Below, in pieces: positions 61,267 to 64,000 of a stretch of 64,000 nt of DNA. The notes beneath the pieces are model-generated. The model was given only the letters and a program-made list of their open reading frames with translations. It was not told the origin of the DNA and did no database searches. Source of the DNA: Gluconacetobacter aggeris (lineage in GTDB: Bacteria; Pseudomonadota; Alphaproteobacteria; Acetobacterales; Acetobacteraceae). Position 1 is the stretch's first letter. Each line of letters opens with the position of its first letter. The translations under genes were made by a program, and so were the position numbers. The DNA lies in assembly GCF_014174395.1 (NCBI RefSeq), contig NZ_JABEQD010000004.1, forward strand, positions 1 through 64,000, in the 5' to 3' direction.

Positions 61267-62109
61267 ATGACGACATACGCCTTTCATCAGGTCGATGTCT
61301 TCGCGGCCGCGCCGTTGAAGGGCAATCCGCTGGCCGTTGTCGCGGGAGCGGATGGGCTGGATGATGCGCAGATGGCGGCCCTTGCGAACTGGATGAATCT
61401 CAGCGAGACGACGTTCCTGCTGAAGCCCACGGTGTCCGGCGTCGACTACCGGGTGCGGATCTTCACGCCGGAGGAGGAACTGCCGTTCGCCGGGCATCCC
61501 ACGCTGGGATCGTGCCATGTCTGGCTGGCCATGGGGGGCGTGCCGCAGGGGCGCGACGTGGTGCAGCAATGCGGTGCCGGGCTGGTGACGGTGCGGCGCG
61601 ATGGCGATGGATTGGCCTTCGCCGCCCCGCCGCTGCGTCGCGCGGGGCCGGTCGATGCGTCGGACCTGGAAGCCGTCACCCGGATTCTGGGGCTGTCCAT
61701 GGATCGGGTGGTGGCTGCGAACTGGGTCGATAACGGTCCCGGCTGGCTGGCCCTGATGCTGCGCGATCGGGCGGAGTTGCTGGCGCTTCGGCCTGACCTG
61801 CGGGCCCTGGGTGGCTGGCGCGTCGGCTTGGTCGCACCATGGGACGCGGCGCGGGATGGTGATGCGGCACGGTTCGAGGTCCGGGCCTTTATCGGTGGGG
61901 AGGCGGGTTTCGAGGACCCTGTGACCGGCAGTCTGAATGCGGGATTGGCGAAATGGCTGATCGGTGCCGGCCTGGCCCCGCACGCCTATATCGCCAGCCA
62001 GGGGACCGTGCTGGGACGGATGGGGCGGGTCCGGGTGACGCAGGACGGGGGTGGCATCTGGATCGGTGGTGAGGCCGTGACCCGGATCAGCGGGCAGGTC
62101 GTGCTGTAA
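61267..62109 (+). CDS. PhzF family isomerase-like protein
   Basis: 280 residues from ATG 61267 (GGAG and GGAAG upstream). FHQVDVFAAAPLKGNPLAVV at the N-terminus, catalytic-type Glu 47 in NLSETTFLL, PFAGHPTLGS, and the C-terminal DPVTGSLNAGLAKWL are the family marks of the diaminopimelate-epimerase fold. PhzF in phenazine producers isomerises dihydro-3-hydroxyanthranilate, but no other phenazine genes are near, so the substrate is unknown. Followed by a strong hairpin. Confidence 0.9.
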   Translation: MTTYAFHQVDVFAAAPLKGNPLAVVAGADGLDDAQMAALANWMNLSETTFLLKPTVSGVDYRVRIFTPEEELPFAGHPTLGSCHVWLAMGGVPQGRDVVQQCGAGLVTVRRDGDGLAFAAPPLRRAGPVDASDLEAVTRILGLSMDRVVAANWVDNGPGWLALMLRDRAELLALRPDLRALGGWRVGLVAPWDAARDGDAARFEVRAFIGGEAGFEDPVTGSLNAGLAKWLIGAGLAPHAYIASQGTVLGRMGRVRVTQDGGGIWIGGEAVTRISGQVVL

Positions 62110-62134
62110 CCATGTTCCTGTGAAAGACGATTTT

Positions 62135-62162
62135 GCAAAGTCACCCTGCCGGGTGGCTTTGC
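62135..62162 (+). terminator. Terminator-like hairpin after the PhzF gene
   Basis: GCAAAGTCACCC, loop TGCC, GGGTGGCTTTGC: twelve pairs (one G-T), 25 bases after the stop. No T run follows. Confidence 0.65.
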
Positions 62163-62177
62163 GGATGGTCCCGTAGA

Positions 62178-62241
62178 GAGGCGTTTCAAAAGCTTCGATG
62201 GTGAGTGGAAGCGTGGCTGGCGGGGCTTTTGAAACAGCCTC
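62178..62241. repeat. Inverted-repeat hairpin, possible mobile-element remnant
   Basis: GAGGCGTTTCAAAAGC (62178-62193) and GCTTTTGAAACAGCCTC (62225-62241) are complementary except for one extra base, enclosing 31 bases. The right arm ends exactly at the stop codon of the LysE-type gene. The shape is that of a solo inverted-repeat or MITE remnant, but it could equally be a two-way terminator. Confidence 0.5.
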
Positions 62242-62868
62242 TTATTTCGGCTCGTGCAGCAGCAGCACGCAGCCGAACAGGATGAACAGGGCGCCGCTGG
62301 TCCGCTGCATGCGCCGGCGCCAGGTGGCGCGGGACAGCACCGCGGCCAGCCGGGCGCCGCTGCCGGCATAGACCATGTACCACAGGATCTCGACCACCGC
62401 CGAGGTGGCGACCAGCAACGCATATTGCGGGGCCTGCGGGGCGGCAGGGTTGACGAATTGCGGCAGGAAGGACGCCGCGAAGACGATGGCCTTGGGATTG
62501 CTGGCCCCGACCAGGAACGAGGTGCGCAGCGAGGCATGCCACGCCAGCGGCGGCATGACGGCGCCTTCCGCCCCTGCCGCGGGCGCATGCGACAGCCAGC
62601 CGCGCACGCCAAGCTGGATCAGGTAGAAGGCACCGGCGAATTTCAGGATGGTGAACAGCAGTGGCGACGCCGCCAGCACGGCGCTGAGGCCCAGGGCCGA
62701 GGCCGCCATCAGCGCGACCAGCGACAGCAGGCAGCCCGCCATGTCGGGAATGGTCCGCCGCACCCCGTAGCGGATGCTGGCGGTCATGATATGCGTCATG
62801 TTCGGCCCCGGAATGGCCGACAGCAGGAACACGGCGTTCAGGTAGAGAAGCCACGATTGCAGCGTCAT
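62242..62868 (-). CDS. LysE/RhtB family amino-acid exporter
   Basis: 208 residues from ATG 62868. About six membrane helices: LNAVFLLSAIPGPNMTHIMTASIRYGVRR in outline is the RhtB-type start, GCLLSLVALMAASALGLSAVL follows, and NPKAIVFAASFLPQFV is the NPK motif. Members export homoserine, threonine, lysine or related amino acids. The threonine aldolase gene lies 14 bases upstream in the same direction, so they are probably one transcript. The MocR-type regulator nearby is a natural candidate controller, which is inference. Confidence 0.9.
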   Translation of the reverse strand: MTLQSWLLYLNAVFLLSAIPGPNMTHIMTASIRYGVRRTIPDMAGCLLSLVALMAASALGLSAVLAASPLLFTILKFAGAFYLIQLGVRGWLSHAPAAGAEGAVMPPLAWHASLRTSFLVGASNPKAIVFAASFLPQFVNPAAPQAPQYALLVATSAVVEILWYMVYAGSGARLAAVLSRATWRRRMQRTSGALFILFGCVLLLHEPK

Positions 62869-62882
62869 GTCGGGGCCCGGGC

Positions 62883-63926
62883 CTATGCCGCGTCGGCGGT
62901 GGCGAGCGCGCGCAGGTCGGCCACCAGCGCGTCGATGCGGGCGATTTCGGAATCCCACGCGAACATGAAGCGGGCGCTGCCGCCGATGAAGGTGTAGAAC
63001 CGCCAGCCGCGCGCGTGCAGCCCGCCGATCAGGGCCGGCGGCAGTTTCAGGAACACGCCATTGGCTTCGACCGGGAACATGATCTCGACCTCGGGCAATC
63101 CCTCGACCTGTTCCGCGAAGTGGCGGGCGCAGGCATTGGCATGGGCGGCATGGGTGCGCCACGCGCCGGTTTCGAACATCACGGCCCAGGGGGCGGACAG
63201 GAAACGCATCTTGGAGGCCAGTTGTCCGGCCTGCTTGCAGCGATAGTCGAACCCTTCGGCCAGCGCGCGGTCGAAGAAGATCACGGCCTCGCCGATCGCC
63301 ATGCCGTTCTTGGTGCCGCCGAAGCTCATCACGTCGACGCCGGCCTGCCAGGTCATCTCGGCGGGCGCGCAGCCCAGCGTTTCGACCGCGTTGGCGAAGC
63401 GCGCGCCATCCATGTGCAGCCGCAGCCCCAGTTCGCGGCAGGTGGCGGAAATCGCGCGGATTTCGTTCAGGCTGTAGACCTGCCCGGTTTCGGTCGGCTG
63501 GGTGATGGTGACGGCCTTGGGACGCGGGAAATGGATGTCGGTGCGGCCCAGCACGAAGGCGCGGATGGTCTCCGGCGTCAGCTTGCCGTTGGTGGTGCGG
63601 CCGACCAGGATCTTGGCGCCGTTCGAGAAGAATTCCGGCGCCCCGCACTCGTCGGTTTCGACATGGGCGATATCGGCGGCGATGATGCTTTCGTACGACT
63701 GGCACAGCGATGCAAGCGCCAGCGAATTGGCGGCCGTGCCGTTGAAGACGAAGAACAGCTCGCAATCGGTTTCGAATGTCCGGCGGAAGGCGTCGGCGGC
63801 GCGCAGCGTCCACGGATCGTCGCCATAGGCGGGGGCGGAGCCGCGATTGGCCTCTTCCATCGCCCGCAGGGCTTCGGGACAGATGCCGGCATAATTGTCG
63901 CTGGCGAATTGCTGTGTATGGGGCAT
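62883..63926 (-). CDS. ltaE: Low-specificity threonine aldolase
   Basis: 347 residues. Fold-type I PLP enzyme with FVFNGTAANSLALASLCQ near residues 58-75, HMDGARFANAVETLG, and the PLP-binding Lys about 206 in SFGGTKNGMAIGEAV. Cleaves threonine or allo-threonine to glycine and acetaldehyde; related enzymes act on other beta-hydroxy amino acids. It precedes the LysE/RhtB exporter. The 74 bases beyond its start, to the right edge, hold no further gene. Confidence 0.92.
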   Translation of the reverse strand: MPHTQQFASDNYAGICPEALRAMEEANRGSAPAYGDDPWTLRAADAFRRTFETDCELFFVFNGTAANSLALASLCQSYESIIAADIAHVETDECGAPEFFSNGAKILVGRTTNGKLTPETIRAFVLGRTDIHFPRPKAVTITQPTETGQVYSLNEIRAISATCRELGLRLHMDGARFANAVETLGCAPAEMTWQAGVDVMSFGGTKNGMAIGEAVIFFDRALAEGFDYRCKQAGQLASKMRFLSAPWAVMFETGAWRTHAAHANACARHFAEQVEGLPEVEIMFPVEANGVFLKLPPALIGGLHARGWRFYTFIGGSARFMFAWDSEIARIDALVADLRALATADAA

Positions 63927-64000
63927 CGCGATCGCGGCCTTTCCTCGCTTGCTACAGGCACCACGAGGATCGATGACACGAGGTAGCGGTCCGTTTTTTG

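Noticed and set aside
61267-62109. Phenazine biosynthesis locus because of the PhzF-like gene
   Set aside because: No phzA/B/D/E/G genes are nearby; PhzF-like proteins are common outside phenazine producers.
1-64000. CRISPR array or prophage
   Set aside because: No regularly spaced short repeats, cas genes, or phage structural genes were seen anywhere in the window.

Overview
The window reads as a continuous piece of a high-GC alphaproteobacterial chromosome, most probably an acetic acid bacterium (Acetobacteraceae, Gluconacetobacter/Komagataeibacter-like). The reasons are the gene order pst-phoU / ffh-rpsP-rimM-trmD-rplS / leuCDB, the bamE-yceD-rpmF-plsX-fabH-ihfA-merR block, COQ9, acetate-handling genes, and frequent GTG/TTG starts. 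The genus call is inference; no 16S rRNA gene or other marker is present.

Layout. 1-1.6 kb: end of pstB, phoU and a Spy/CpxP-like periplasmic protein. 1.7-5.3 kb: translation and secretion operon (ffh, rpsP, rimM, trmD, rplS). 5.5-8.7 kb: leucine biosynthesis leuC-leuD-leuB with a strong terminator. 8.75-10.9 kb: exported prolyl oligopeptidase. 10.9-13.1 kb: the most unusual part, a tandem array built from three copies of a structured element of about 162 bp, two paralogous small genes of unknown function, and two degraded copies of the 3' end of rpsU, ending at the intact rpsU. 13.4-17.2 kb: an overlapping operon def-COQ9-MarR-response regulator-histidine kinase. 17.3-22.6 kb: bamE, yceD-like, rpmF, plsX, fabH, ihfA, a MerR-type regulator and tRNA-Pro(GGG). 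22.7-30.3 kb: AI-2E family permease, oligopeptidase B, DUF3574 lipoprotein, NUDIX protein, Atm1-type ABC exporter, a small unknown protein and rpmB. 30.4-32.5 kb: fusA.

32.7-38 kb is a stress-type cluster (host-attachment-family protein, site-2 protease with CBS domains, Hsp20, phosphoribosyltransferase, erythromycin-esterase-like protein, proline-rich lipoprotein). It is followed by an L,D-transpeptidase lipoprotein. 39.5-45.7 kb is an acetate/short-chain-acyl module: malate synthase G, a RamB/ScfR-type XRE regulator and acetyl-CoA synthetase, with palindromic candidate operators in both promoter regions. 45.8-47.1 kb: a secreted dienelactone-hydrolase-like enzyme and a translationally coupled unknown exported protein. 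47.1-52.9 kb: a tripartite RND efflux operon of heavy-metal type. 53.7-55.7 kb: M61 peptidase. 55.8-59.2 kb: a TRIC-family membrane protein, an anion-binding protein and a one-piece permease-ATPase (molybdate/tungstate-like). 59.2-63.9 kb: a MocR-type regulator, UrcA-family protein, PhzF-like isomerase, LysE/RhtB exporter and threonine aldolase, which look like an amino-acid-related neighbourhood.

Most of the window is ordinary core genome. The clearest candidate for something undescribed is the rpsU-linked array at 10.9-12.8 kb, where base changes on the two arms of the element compensate one another and the two small proteins differ mainly at synonymous positions in their conserved core.
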